A DNA stretch of 64,000 bases from Amanita rubescens (Eukaryota > Basidiomycota > Agaricomycetes > Agaricales > Amanitaceae), in contig WION01000073.1 of assembly GCA_015039365.1 (NCBI GenBank), positions 1 to 64,000 on the forward strand, read 5' to 3'. Positions 12,036 to 23,072 of this stretch are shown here, piece by piece; positions within the stretch are counted from its first letter, which is position 1, and every line of letters begins with the position of its first letter. The translations under genes were made by a program, and so were the position numbers. Below the pieces are notes generated by a model, which ran no database searches, was not told the DNA's origin, and saw only the letters and a list, made by a program, of their open reading frames with translations.

Positions 12036-12324
12036 AGACCGATCTTACCTTTACCAATTCTGTTTAGTACCCTCCTTAACCGATCAATCGATCATGCATC
12101 ATGACTTGATGACTCCCTTGTAGAATTCTTTGGTATCCTAGAGCCTACACGCATTTAAACAGTTAAGTGCGGGCCCCACCATCTAACTTTTTCGATTCAA
12201 AACTCGATGGCAAGACGTGGGATCGAACTTTTAAGCGGCCCTATATTCAATGGGTTCTAGGCAGCCGTTAGACTATATTGTAAGTACTTGTATTCTTTCC
12301 CCAGATCTAGCTTAGTCATTGGAC
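12036..12324. other. Spacer downstream of carboxypeptidase copy A
   Basis: No coding content was identified. A tRNA-like stretch near 12205-12280 on the minus strand was examined and rejected. Confidence 0.4.
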
Positions 12325-12680
12325 CGCGCTTCGAGTTACGGGCCTCCACAAGGGCGGCCCTTCAAGCTTCAAGCTTTATCATCCGGACCTGTATACCTTC
12401 GCAGGCTACCATCACCGGCAAACCTTGGTGTTGCACGAGTTTAACGTTTACGCCTCAAGATGCCGGTCAACGATACCGATCTAAGAATAACTATCATTAA
12501 CTTGCACCTCGGCTTGTGATCCAGTGCACAAGCATGCGCCAAGCAATGTGTAATGCATGTGATGTCTCTATGACATAAAGCCATGTGCACCGGTACGTGA
12601 CATAAGCTACCCATATGAGCTACTCGATATTATACTCAACGTTTTACTTACTTATCGGAAGAATATAAGTAGACGCTCGC
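12325..12680 (+). pseudogene. Decayed 3' fragment of the glutaminase gene and its downstream flank
   Basis: The stretch 12330-12425 aligns with the glutaminase fourth exon and following intron (10045-10140; shared words such as ACGGGCCT, GGCGGCCC and AGGCTACCATC / AGACTACCATC). The stretch 12560-12660 aligns with the glutaminase stop region and flank (10405-10500; ATGAC[A/G]TAAAGCCAT, then ACGTGA and CATAT). The middle is lost or diverged. It carries no usable frame. Confidence 0.7.
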
Positions 12681-13143
12681 ATGTAAAATTTTGATGCATG
12701 TGAAACGCTCGAGTTTGTGAGGGGTTCAAGTAAGAAACAGCGTTATGTTCGGGGCTCGTTGGTAGTAATTATTTGCGTTGCAGTTTTGAAAAATGTACAA
12801 TTTCCGACCCCTGTCCTCTAAATAGGTCAATGCCACACTTGTTGTTCCAAAATTGGCGAACTTCGCTTGGTTTATTTACATAAAGTTCTGACAGGTGACC
12901 GGCGTTAACGTAAATGTGCGGCAACTGTTCATGAAAACCTTTCGCGCAGGATCACTTACTGACAGCGAGGGTGTTATAAGCAGGCACGTAGATGGCTCTC
13001 AAAGTTGTAGCTTTGGCCCTTTTCTTCTTCGCTTCGGCCTACTAAGCTCCGACCCGGGGTAGCGAAGTATATGCAAGTGCTTTAATCTCCTCTTAGTACA
13101 AACCGTTATGGCTTAGCTTCTCCCGTTACTCCCAGTTGTTGCC
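12681..13143. repeat. Upstream flank of carboxypeptidase copy B (tandem unit)
   Basis: This is the second copy of the flank described for 10414-10854; it likely contained the promoter of copy B. A CA(A/T)GCTTAG-like element recurs shortly before the ATG as in the other copies. No gene is supported. Confidence 0.5.
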
Positions 13144-15494
13144 ATGGCCGTGTTCAAGTCACTCTTGGCGACCGCGATTCTCGTGTCGTTGCTCGCATTA
13201 TCTCAATGCAATGGCGTCTTTGCGCATAGTCACTCTTTGAGAACCGATGAAGTTCGAGCTCGGCAAATTGAAGCGGCCAAACGGTATACGATTGATAACC
13301 TGCTCAAGGCTCAGCAAACTTCAAACTCCCAGTCGTCGGCGCCAGCCACTGGCATTAAGAACATCACGTTCAGCAATCCACTGGCAAGTCGTGAGTTCAC
13401 ATCTGTGATATAAATAGCTCCGAGTTGTTTTTGATTGAAATACTGTTAGAGTTCTACGTGGATGGTAGCAAGATTCCACTGGTACACTGGGACGCTTGGT
13501 CCCAGCTGGGCGGGACTCTTACCAATCAGTAATGATCCAGATGAAACACGGAAGGTAAGTCTAATGGGGCGGGGTCCAACTTGAACACGATTCATTTGAT
13601 GATACTTTGCCCAGCTTTTCTTCTGGTTCTTCCCTCCTGGTCCGAACGGCAGTCTGGATGATCTTATCTTCTGGTATGCCTAGGAAATTAGATCCACATG
13701 CCTAACTTTCAATACAATTGGCTAGGACAAATGGTGGGCCTGGATGTTCATCGATGGAAGGTTTCTTGCAGGAAAACGGCGTTCGTGCCCGCGCTATCGT
13801 AACCTTCTATCTATTAACATTTTCGGTCTGTATAGCCAATCTCCTGGGGCTATGGCCAGGCGCACCCGACCCAAAATCAGTACAGCTGGACCAATCTCTC
13901 TAGTGTTCTTTGGGTGGAGCAACCTGTCGGCACAGGTTTCTCGCAGGGAACTCCTACGGCTCAGGTGAGAATGTCTCGATATTCCTGAGTATCTATAGAT
14001 AATCAGGTGCGATATTTTAGAATGAAGAAGATGTCGCGTCGCAGCTGGTCGGTTTCTTGCAACAATTCCTCGAAGTATTCTCGGAACTTAAGGGGAAGAA
14101 ATTCTATCCTGACTGGGGAAAGTGTGCGTCACTGCTCTTAGACACTTCTACATCAATTAACGCGCATGCTTAAAAGTACGCAGGAACTTACATTCCTTGT
14201 AAGTACATAGAGGTATCTTCGTTAAGTTATGAATGCTCATTCAGGATAGATATTGCCGATTATATATATTCAAATCCTAACCTGCTTGATTTGAGTTTGC
14301 AGGGAATTTGGATGGGAGATCGTTAGTTTCTCGTCTATATCCTTGCATCCTCTAAACGCATTTATACAGCCTTCATCTCATGGTTCGTTGTACAAGAGCA
14401 AATTCCTGCAGTAGATTTTGTCCATAAGTATAATCATGTCTTCTCCCTGAAGTAAGTGCTTTTTGTCCCGATATAAGGTATATTAAGTCTCTTTTAGCAC
14501 CACATTTATGAACCAGTTAGACGCGATGGCAGAGCAGTGCAACTATGCAGGATACGTTGACGAATATGTCACCTTCCCGCCTAAAGGTCCTCTTCCTTTT
14601 TTTTGGACAAACACCACTGCAGATCCAGGATGTGATGTCTGGGATACAATTCTCAATGCTACGCTTATAGTTAACCCAGCATTCAATATTTATCGCATTT
14701 TTGATCAGTACCCGATCTTATGGGATGTGCTTGGGTTTCCGTAAGTCGCGTATAGATTATTTCTAACGCGGATCCAATCTTTTTATTCGACAGCGGCACG
14801 TTTTATAACCAGCAAAGCCCTCTCTACTTTAATCGCACAGAAGTGAAGGAGGCCATTCATGCGCCAGTCAACGTCAACTGGGCTGAGTGTTCAAATATCA
14901 GCGTATTCCCGAATGGCGACGCCAGCTTACCTCCTGTGTTTACTGTCCTACCTAACGTTATTGAGAAGAGCAAGAGATCGGTGATCATGCATGGGTTGGG
15001 TGACTACGTGCTCATTGCAGATGGGTGAGTGTGAATCCAGCTTATGCGAATGAATCTCTCAATTCTGTCATTAGAACAAGAATTGCTATTCAAAAGTAAG
15101 AACCGTTTCACCACTGCTCTCTGATTGACGCTCGCTAACTCGGTGCTGTATGATAGCATGACATGTGCGTTTTTTAGTTGACGTACCTCTGTAACCTGTC
15201 GTTTCGCTGACAGATATTTGTGGCTCTTTCAGGGGGTGGTCTGCAAGGATTTCGGACTCCTATAGTTCCAGACAGCTTCATTGTCGATGGCATTGGAGCG
15301 CTTGGCAATGTTCATAGCGAGCGTGGTTTGACCTACATCGAGGTCGTGCTTAGTGGTCACATGTACGTGCCTTGCATTCTATAACAATAACAATCCTCGG
15401 GAACGCTCAACGCTCGTAAAGGCTTCCACAATTCACGCCATGGTCCGCGTACCAGAGCATGCAGTATCTACTGGGATTCCGGCCTACACCGTGA
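13144..15494 (+). pseudogene. Serine carboxypeptidase (S10), copy B, with two frame breaks
   Basis: The same 15-exon design as intact copy C is retained with good splice sites. The N-terminus MAVFKSLLATAILVSLLALS looks like a signal peptide. TNGGPGCSS and GESYAG (split by an intron, AGT|gtgcgt) are preserved, as is the C-terminal SGHMLPQFTPWSAYQ with the catalytic His. Compared with copy C there is one extra base in exon 2 at about 13493-13498 (reading then hits TAATGA) and one extra base at about 14105-14112, just before the nucleophile motif. Either alone would inactivate it. It is otherwise so well kept that it is a very recent pseudogene, or the two bases are sequence errors. Confidence 0.8.
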
Positions 15495-16641
15495 AATGGA
15501 AGATATCCCAAGTCATGTCCGTGTCATTTTCACTGTACAAAATTCGAATTAGCACTCTACCGTCACCAACAATGAAATATTTGTGCAAAGTTGTACAAAC
15601 TGTTTAGGCTCTAACTTGCTGTTAGGGCTCAGCTGTGTAATGCAGCTGGTATCAGCCTTGACCGAATACAAGCCTTGCCCAGCTAATCAACAGCTTGGAT
15701 GCCGAGCCGAATCATTCTCGATTGACCCGCGAGAAAGATGGACTGTTCCAAAGTTTCGCGCCTCGCCAGGAAAGATGAACAATCTAAAAGATCAATGGTA
15801 ACATGAAAGATCCTCTTTCCTGATAGGCGCCGAGAAGAAGGCGCTAGCGAGTTCCTGACTATTTCCCCGAGTCCTACTGACGTTATCGTCATCATCGGAG
15901 TACCCCTAGATCAAGTTGATTGCGCGGGGCTCAACAAAGTGACGGTTGATGTCATTGGCATCGATCCAAGGACGGTCGGGCTTCCGCACTGCTTGTATTT
16001 CCTGATGGGCTTGCCAGAGGCGATCGCTTTCATGAGGGAATGGGGTTAAGTCTATCCGGTACGACGTTCCAGGCCACGTGCACCGGTGCAAGCTATTCGA
16101 AGCTCAGCGCTCAGCGCTAAACTTACCACAACCAGATGACATGTACAAATAGAAGCTCGCACTTGGAAACGTTTGATTGGTGAAACACTTCTACGAGGAA
16201 TTATTTACGTACGCTTGCAGCGTGGATTGGTATCCTGTGCATTGTAGATGAAAAGTACGAATGTAGAGCTAACAGAACACTTACACGTCGCAAGTTAAGT
16301 TGTTGACTTGGATGGAAGCATGTGTTTTCCAAATTTGGACCAAGCGTGGCTTACCTAAGGTTCTGATTCGCGACTCTGATGGCGCTGCAATATAGTACGG
16401 TGACGGTATTCATGCAGTACATCGACTTGAAGAAGCTCCCCCGAGTGAAACTTCCATCTTATGGCCGACATTATGTTATAATCGGCCAACGTCGCGCTGA
16501 TCCTCTGGTTGCTTCCCCTCCTTCCGACTAGTAGCTAAGCGCAAACGCCTCTGTGGTGGCAACAAATGTGAGTCCTTTGCCCCCAACCCCCAACGAGCAT
16601 CATAGCTTAGCACCTCCGGATTTACCCCTCTCAGTTATACC
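15495..16641. other. Intergenic between carboxypeptidase copies B and C
   Basis: The proximal part holds no recognisable gene. On the minus strand at 15906-16091 there is a 61-codon open frame (contains RPWIDANDINRHFVEPRAIN) that reads like a protein fragment but has no identifiable family. From about 16130 the sequence resembles the tandem-unit flank upstream of copies A and B, including the CATAGCTTAG element near 16600-16610, about 35 nt before the copy C start. Confidence 0.45.
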
Positions 16642-18971
16642 ATGATTATGTTCAAATCCCGCTTGACGACGGTGGTTCTTTTATCGTTGCTCGCGCTTGC
16701 GCGGAGCCACTTTTTGACGAACGACGAACTTCAAGCTCGAAAATCTGAATCGGCCAAACGATTTACGATTGATAACTTGCTCAAGGCCCAGAAAACTTCA
16801 ACGTCCCAGTCGGACGAAGCGCCTGCATCAACCACCAGTGGCATTAAGAATATCACGTTCACCAATCCGGCGGCAAGGCGTGAGTTCCAATTTATAAATA
16901 CTTAGATCAGGCTTTTGATCGCAATTTATAATATTTCTAGAGTTCTACGTTGACGGTAACAAGATTCCACTGGTACAGTGGGATGTCGGTCCCAGTTGGG
17001 CTGGACTCCTACCTATTAGTAATGATCCTGGTGAAACGCGGAAGGTAAGTCAGGTGAGACTAAGCAGGACATTCACTGGTTGACGTGCTTCTCAGCTTTT
17101 CTTCTGGTTCTTCCCACCTGGTCCGAACGGTAGCCTCGATGATTTGATCTTCTGGTATGAAATGATATCTATATGTCCAATAATTTCCAATAGATTTTCT
17201 AGGACGAATGGCGGACCCGGGTGTTCATCGCTGAAAGGTTTTTTGCAAGAAAACGGGGTTAGTGCCCACAGTTCCCGACCTTCTATCTATTAACAATCTC
17301 GATCTCTGTAGCCAATCTCCTGGAGCTTCGGCCAAGCGCACGCGACTCAGAATCAGTACAGCTGGACCAATCTCTCCAGCATTCTTTGGGTAGAACAACC
17401 CGTCGGCACAGGTTTCTCGCAAGGAACTCCTACAGCCAAAGTGAGCATGCTTACTAATTTTTTGGGAACGATCGATGAACTATGTGAGGTATGCTAGAAT
17501 GAAGAAGATGTCGCATCGCAGGTAGTCGGTTTCTTGCAACAATTCCTTGAAGTCTTTTTGGAACTGAAGGGAAAGAAGTTTTACATCACTGGGGAGAGTG
17601 TTCGTCACCAGTCACTACTACAAGCATTTGACATTTGACTAATGCATATAATTGAAAGTACGCAGGCACATACATTCCTTGTAGGCCTAATGTTTTCTTC
17701 TTGAGGTGACGAATACTTATTCGCGTTAGACATCGCCGATTATATATATTCAAATCCAAAATCGCTTGATTTGAACCTCCAAGGAATTTGGATGGCAGAT
17801 CGTTAGTCTCCCGCCTACACGCATCTTTGTGATCTCTGAATATGTTTATATAGCGTTGATTTCATCGTTTGTCGTCCAAGAGCAGATTCCTGCAGTCGAT
17901 TTCGTCCACAAATATCAGCACGTTTTCTCTCTCAAGTAAGAGCTTTCGATCACAATATAAGAGATACTACTAAGCCTTCGTCTTCTAGCACTACTTTCAT
18001 GAACCATTTGGACGCGACTGCAAAGCAATGCAACTATACGGGATACGTTGACGAATACGTTACCTTCCCGCCTAAAGGCCTTCTTCCTTTTCCTTGGAAA
18101 GACACCTTTGCGGATCCAGGATGCGATGTCTGGGATGAGATTCTAAATGCTACGCTTATAGTTAACCCAGCATTCGACATTTATCGCATTTTTGATCAGT
18201 ACCCGATCTTATGGGATGTGCTTGGGTTCCCGTAAGTCGCGAATAGATTATTTTTAACGCGAGCCCAATCTTTTTATAGTGGCACGTTTGATAACCAGCA
18301 AAGCCCTCTTTACTTTAATCGTAAAGAAGTGAAGGAAGCTATTCATGCGCCAGTCGACGTCGACTGGGTTGAGTGTTCAAATATTAACGTTTTTCCGAAT
18401 GGCGACGCCAGCTTACCTCCAGTTTTTACCGTCCTACCTAACGTTATCGAAAAGAGCAAGAGATCGGTAATTATCCACGGGTTGGGAGACTTTGTACTCA
18501 TCGCGGATGGGTGAGTATGGATCTAGCCTATGCGACAGGGTTTCTTAATTTTGCTTATAGAGCGAGAATTGCTATTCAAAAGTGAGGATGATTCTTCCCT
18601 TCTGAGTTTCTTTCGCTGACACTCGCTAACTCTGTCATGGTATAATAGCATGACATGTACGTTTCTTTAGCTGACGTGCTATGATCTGTCATGTCGCTGA
18701 TGACTCTGACAGGGGACGGGAAGCAAGGATTCCAAACGCCCATAGTTCAAGACAGCTTCATCGTTGATGGCATAGGAGCGCTTGGCAATGTTCATAGCGA
18801 ACGTGGTTTGACCTACATCGAGGTCGTGCTTAGTGGCCACATGTATGTACCTTGCATATTCCTAGAAGGGTCATCAGGAACGCTCAACGCTTGTAAAGGA
18901 TTCCACAATTTTCGCCGTGGTCCGCATACCAGAGCATGCAGTATCTGCTGGGATTTAGGCCGAAGCCGTGA
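16642..18971 (+). CDS. Secreted serine carboxypeptidase, peptidase family S10 (copy C, intact)
   Basis: I assemble 15 exons (first 16642-16879, last 18899-18971), 1569 nt or 522 aa, all GT-AG. Exon 13 is only 8 nt (18649-18656) and exons 7 and 12 are 22 and 21 nt; the frame and the expected IQNMTWDGKQGFQ sequence require them. The N-terminus has a hydrophobic signal-peptide-like stretch ([12 protein letters not shown]) and a short pro-region. Family motifs: [30 protein letters not shown], the nucleophile GESYAGTYIP, the region of the catalytic Asp [12 protein letters not shown], and the catalytic His in [18 protein letters not shown]. The enzyme removes C-terminal residues from peptides at acid pH, in vacuole or outside the cell. 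It is the only copy of three in this array with an intact frame. Confidence 0.93.
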
Positions 18972-19076
18972 AATGGGGAATGCCACAAATTGTACCCGTG
19001 CCATCCTCACTGTGTTAAATCCGAAATCTCCACTTGTTCAGAAATGTCATCGTAGTTTTTCCCTTTTCGATGCTGG

Positions 19077-19160
19077 TGCAGAATTCCGCAATTCTCGTCG
19101 TGATCCGCATATGAGGGCATTCAGTATTCGCTAAGATTTAGGTCAATGCCGTGAAACAGA
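19077..19160 (+). repeat. Echo of the last carboxypeptidase exon
   Basis: About 110 bp after the copy C stop, a diverged second version of its last exon is seen: GAATTCCGCAATTCTCGTCG..GATCCGCATATGAGGGCAT..CAGTAT..TTTAGG...GCCGTGAAA parallels 18897-18975. No open frame is retained. Confidence 0.65.
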
Positions 19161-19756
19161 AAACTTCACAATCATGCTACTGTATTTAAACGTCAGGACT
19201 TGCACTGCATAAAATAATGATATAAAGATGTGTCATCGCCGGGCCAGGGTTCTGATAGCGGTGGTGCATAATTGACACGACTGTCGCTTCCGTCAATATG
19301 AGCCATTGTTACATCAGCGGGCGACGGCTGAGGGAATGCTTCTTGGAATATATCCGATATATATAACTAGATATAGCGCCTCGCCGCGGCTGCGGCCAGC
19401 AAACATTTTTCCTGGTATAGAACTAGTATATATCCTATTAGATTATCTATGGGCACGTGGCACAATCTCCTTGGATGCTGCACACTATATGTATTTTTTC
19501 ATCCAAATTAACCTGAACGATTAGTATCGTCGCTTCGTCGATGTGCTGTTCGCGCTCGCGTGATGGATTTTTCGTGTGACCGTGATCTTCTCTTACATCA
19601 TCATGATGCACAAATGATCGGGAAATCAATAGAATACCATGCACCAGCACCGCAGTCAATAACATTGTAAAGTTGAGAGTCCGAGACACTTGAGCGCCTA
19701 TCTTCTTACACCCATCTTTTCGTCCCCCCTCACCAGGAAAGATCCCGCATTTTAGC
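19161..19756. other. Intergenic upstream of the viperin-like gene
   Basis: No gene is supported. Tracts such as GATATATATAACTAGATATA near 19350-19370 could serve as promoter AT-rich elements, but no defined TATA box position can be assigned. Confidence 0.4.
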
Positions 19757-20929
19757 ATGAAATTCTCTTGGCTCGAAATTTCGATTCCATTCTTCAGCAC
19801 GTCGCCTGCACCGCCTGTAAAGGCACCTGTTTCTGTGAACTGGTTTCCAAACAGGCGTTGCAATTATGAATGTCATTTCTGTTTCCATACAAATACTAAT
19901 CAGTTTATTCTTCCTCTTGAGGAAGCGAAGCACGGGCTCCGTATGCTCGCCAATGCTGGAATGAAGAAGCTTAATATCAGTGGCGGTGAACCCTTCCTTC
20001 AGCCTCGCTATATCGGAGAAATTTTCAAATTCTGTAAAGAAGAGCTCGGCCTCGAGTCTTGTTCTGTCGTGAACAATGGATCAAAGGTGACCGAGCAATG
20101 GCTGGACACCTATGGCCAATATCTCGACATCATGGCCATATCTTGCGATTCATTCGACGTCGAGACCAATGTCAAGCAGGGTCGCGCGGAGCACGGGACC
20201 TCCAGGACCCACATCAACAATGTGTTCAAGGTTGCGCAGTGGGCCAAAGAGAGGGGAATCAGAGTTAAGATCAACACCGTCGTGACAATGTGCGTATGTC
20301 CGCCACTGTAGATCATACCGCCACTGATGGTCCCACAGCAATAACTGGGACGAAGATATGAACGACCAAATCGAGGAACTCGCACCGTTCAGATGGAAGG
20401 TAGGCTACATGATGGCGTCTGATGGTCGAGATCTACAGTCGACTCCCACTTAACTCCTATCCTTCCGTTCAGGGTATGGGTTACGATGGGCAGTCGACTG
20501 TAGATACTGATTTGTCATCAGGTTTTCCAGGTGCTCTTGTTGGACTCGGAAAATACAGGCGCAGAATCAGGCTCGATTCGCGATGCCCGGAATCTCGTCA
20601 TCACGAAGGAGCAATTCGAGGCATTTTTAGATCGCCATGCTTCGCAGAAGTGTCTTGTCCCTGAGGACAACGAAGCGATGAAGGATTCTTACTTGAACTT
20701 GGATGAGCGGATGAGGTAAGTGATCGCTACGATGGACGATCACAAGTTGGATTCTGATCGATGGATCAGATTCTTGGATTGTCGGGATGGGGGTAAGAAA
20801 CCTGGAAGATCCCTGTTGGAAGTGGGAGTACAGGATGCTCTTCAAGATTCTGGGTTCGACGAGAAAGCATTTATGGAACGCGGGGGAATTTTCGACTGGA
20901 AGAAAGACTCGGAGTCGCTCGAGTGGTAA
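19757..20929 (+). CDS. Viperin-like radical SAM enzyme (RSAD2 family)
   Basis: Four exons (19757-20289, 20339-20399, 20522-20715, 20770-20929) give 948 nt, 315 aa, all GT-AG and in frame. The radical-SAM cluster motif CNYECHFC (Cys35, Cys39, Cys42) sits in SVNWFPNRRCNYECHFCFHT. Downstream are LPLEEAKHGL, KLNISGGEPFLQ, LDIMAISCDSFD, and the C-terminal viperin signature KDSYLNLDERMRFLDC, LLEVGVQDAL, SGFDEKAFMERGG and IFDWKK. These follow vertebrate viperin nearly block by block. Known family members bind a 4Fe-4S cluster and convert a nucleoside triphosphate to a 3'-deoxy-3',4'-didehydro chain terminator. The N-terminus is short (34 residues before the first cluster Cys), without the long amphipathic helix of animal viperin, so ER/lipid-droplet anchoring is not expected (inference). 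The base specificity cannot be read here. Confidence 0.95.
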
Positions 20930-21366
20930 TCTGTACATTATCGGCTGCGCTGTTCGAATTGAATATTGATCCCGTCTGTACTTGTCTTTTGTAATACATA
21001 TGTAAATATGTAATGTATAGTATTGTGTTGCAACGCGATCTCTTACGTTCCATCTTGGTTCCATCGACCCGCAAACAACTTGCCATATCTTCCACGGTCC
21101 ACGTACAAGTTATTACGTACTGTCGGGTTGGTCCGGAACAGGTTCAGCGGAACGACGACGTTAAAAATGGGTTTCTGGCCAACACTATGTCGCTTGGAAA
21201 CGCGCTTATAAGCCATCCCTGCGCCATGTTAACCGAGAGAACTTCTGGTTCCCTGTCCCACTCATTAGGACCGTGTTATTCAGTCAAATGCGACTCTTGA
21301 ACACCGTGACCGAAGCTAGTCGCCATCATCGAAGCCTTCTACCACTGGTACATTCTGCAATTAACC
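20930..21366. other. Intergenic between viperin-like gene and Nudix pseudogene
   Basis: No supported gene. It would contain the viperin-like 3' UTR. Traces of coding similarity for the following Nudix gene may begin near 21330. Confidence 0.4.
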
Positions 21367-22545
21367 TTGCTCTTCCTTCTGGCCCTTTCAACTAACCCCG
21401 CTGCAACCCATCGTGCATCATGTAATGCCAAGTCGATTCTTCCCGAAGAAGAAGAGCAGCTTCTCCCAATGTTCCTGCGCTCAACTTCTCTTTCGAGCCC
21501 TATTGGTTTCTTAAGGCCCCAAGTTGCGGAAGAAATTCTTAAAGACCACCAAGAGAGTGGGAAACAATCGATCTGGAACGTGCTTCGCAGACCAGACAAC
21601 TCCCCTTGGGCGATTTGTTTTGCGGATCACGTCACTGACTCTGAGACGCGGACGAATGCCATGCCGTGTGGTCGTAGAGAGGTGGAAAACCGAGGGTCTC
21701 TTCCGGGATATATTGAAAGGCACGTACCTCTATTTTCGCCAACGTTATGATGAATTCAGTTTAGCTCACTAGGTTGGAGCAACGAGATATATCCCGTGTA
21801 TACACCTCGGCAGGGAATGCCCTGATTCTACATCAAGTCTCGCTTTCGGGATCGAACGCGCTGCACTTCCTTTGTTTGGATTCGCCAACTTTGGTTGTCT
21901 CCTCACAGGTGAACTCGTTCTTATGCCATTTGTTGGTGCACTTAGCATAATTTTAAAATACAGCTTTCTACGAATGCCCCTCAACGAACAAAACGATGTT
22001 CTGGATCCCTCGTCGGTCACTAACAAAGAGCACGTAGGTCTATCCAACCTTATATTGTTTGTGATCTGACTTGCTTCGAACCTAGATGGCCCTGGCCGGT
22101 ACGACTGCACCGTCGGAGGGGGAATGGGTCCTCGGGGAGACCCCCAACTGAAACCATCGTCCGCGAATGCACAGAAGAAGCTTCTCTTCCATCCTGAATT
22201 CGTCGAAAAACACGCGCGGTGTACAGGAATGCTGAACTACCTGAATCGGTCACCTTCAAAATGGATCCTACCCGGAATTTACTATCTCTATGAGCTCCCC
22301 TTACCTAACTGATGGCTCCATAAAACCACGCACGAACGCCAAGGACGGAGAGGTCGACGCTTTTCAGTTGATGGACGTTGAAGAAGTTATAGCAGCGCTT
22401 GCTCCAAGGACAGTTCAAGCCGAGTTCTGCAATGGCGTTGGTTGATTTTTGCATACGAAGGGGAATTATCACGCCTGAATCTGATCCATGGTATCTCGAT
22501 GTCTGCGTGGCTCTGAGAAAACCTGTTGTTTTGCCTTTACCATGA
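21367..22545 (+). pseudogene. DUF4743-Nudix hydrolase pseudogene (thiamine pyrophosphokinase-related type)
   Basis: The order of conserved blocks matches the fungal DUF4743 plus Nudix proteins: IGFLRPQVAEEILK, PWAICFADHVTDSETRTNAM, then in another frame VVERWKTEGLFRDILKG, NEIYPVYTPRQG, LAFGIERAALPLFGFANFG, MFWIPRRSLTKST, YDCTVGGGMG, the Nudix box RPPTETIVRECTEEASLP near 22132-22190, GEVDAFQLMDVEEVIAAL and SSAMALVDFCIRRGIITPES. Consecutive blocks lie in different frames at many points (for example near 21660, 21820-21850, 22135, 22195 and 22430). Splicing can rescue only a few of these, so the gene is broken. Relatives hydrolyse nucleoside-diphosphate-linked or thiamine-diphosphate-like compounds; activity here is lost. 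Confidence 0.82.
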
Positions 22546-23011
22546 AAATACTGAAATCGCGATATCTTTCGATGCTAATTATCTACAATAATTGATAGTA
22601 TCAGGTTTTGATTTGAAATGGGCGGTCATTGTTATGAAGGATGGCCTGCGCAGACGGGATTATACATTCTGAGTGCCTTGTCAAACTATTTAATGTGTGA
22701 TGCTGGTCGTCCCGTCACCACGAATCTCCTTGTACTAGTAGTTAGATCCCAACATACAGGTTTGCCGCCGTCAAGGTCACTGATCAGGCCAATGAGAAAA
22801 GATGCTGCCTTTTGACTTTGGGAATATGGTGTAGGATAAGGGCTCGAGCCATGAGAGAGGCTCGATGGAGGACGATATCGATTATGTAATCAGGAGGAGT
22901 TCGGTACTGGGAATTCCCACGGGGTGGGTGAACACGCGTGGACGAAAGAGCAGAGCCACCATCTTCAAGTTCTCTCCTCTCTCCCTCGGACCTCAATACA
23001 CTTCTCGCTAG
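22546..23011. other. Intergenic upstream of F-box copy 1
   Basis: No recognisable gene. The end of this interval (CTCGCTAG) is the conserved 5' leader seen in front of all F-box copies. Confidence 0.4.
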
Positions 23012-23068
23012 GTGAGTAGAGCTGTATTAATGGATTACATGTATACTCACGCACGATCATCTGGTTAG
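23012..23068 (+). other. Conserved 5' UTR intron of F-box copy 1
   Basis: GTGAGTAGAG...TGGTTAG, 57 nt, ends four bases (ACTC) before the ATG. The same donor, acceptor and spacing recur in front of the other four F-box copies, at 61092-61148 (+), 31807-31867 (-), 33515-33570 (-) and 35676-35735 (-). Confidence 0.6.
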
Positions 23069-23072
23069 ACTC

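Noticed and set aside
12205..12280. tRNA-like sequence on the minus strand (GTCTAACGGCT...GTTCGATCCC)
   Set aside because: The D-loop and T-loop words are suggestive but the T stem and acceptor stem do not pair, so it is not a usable tRNA.
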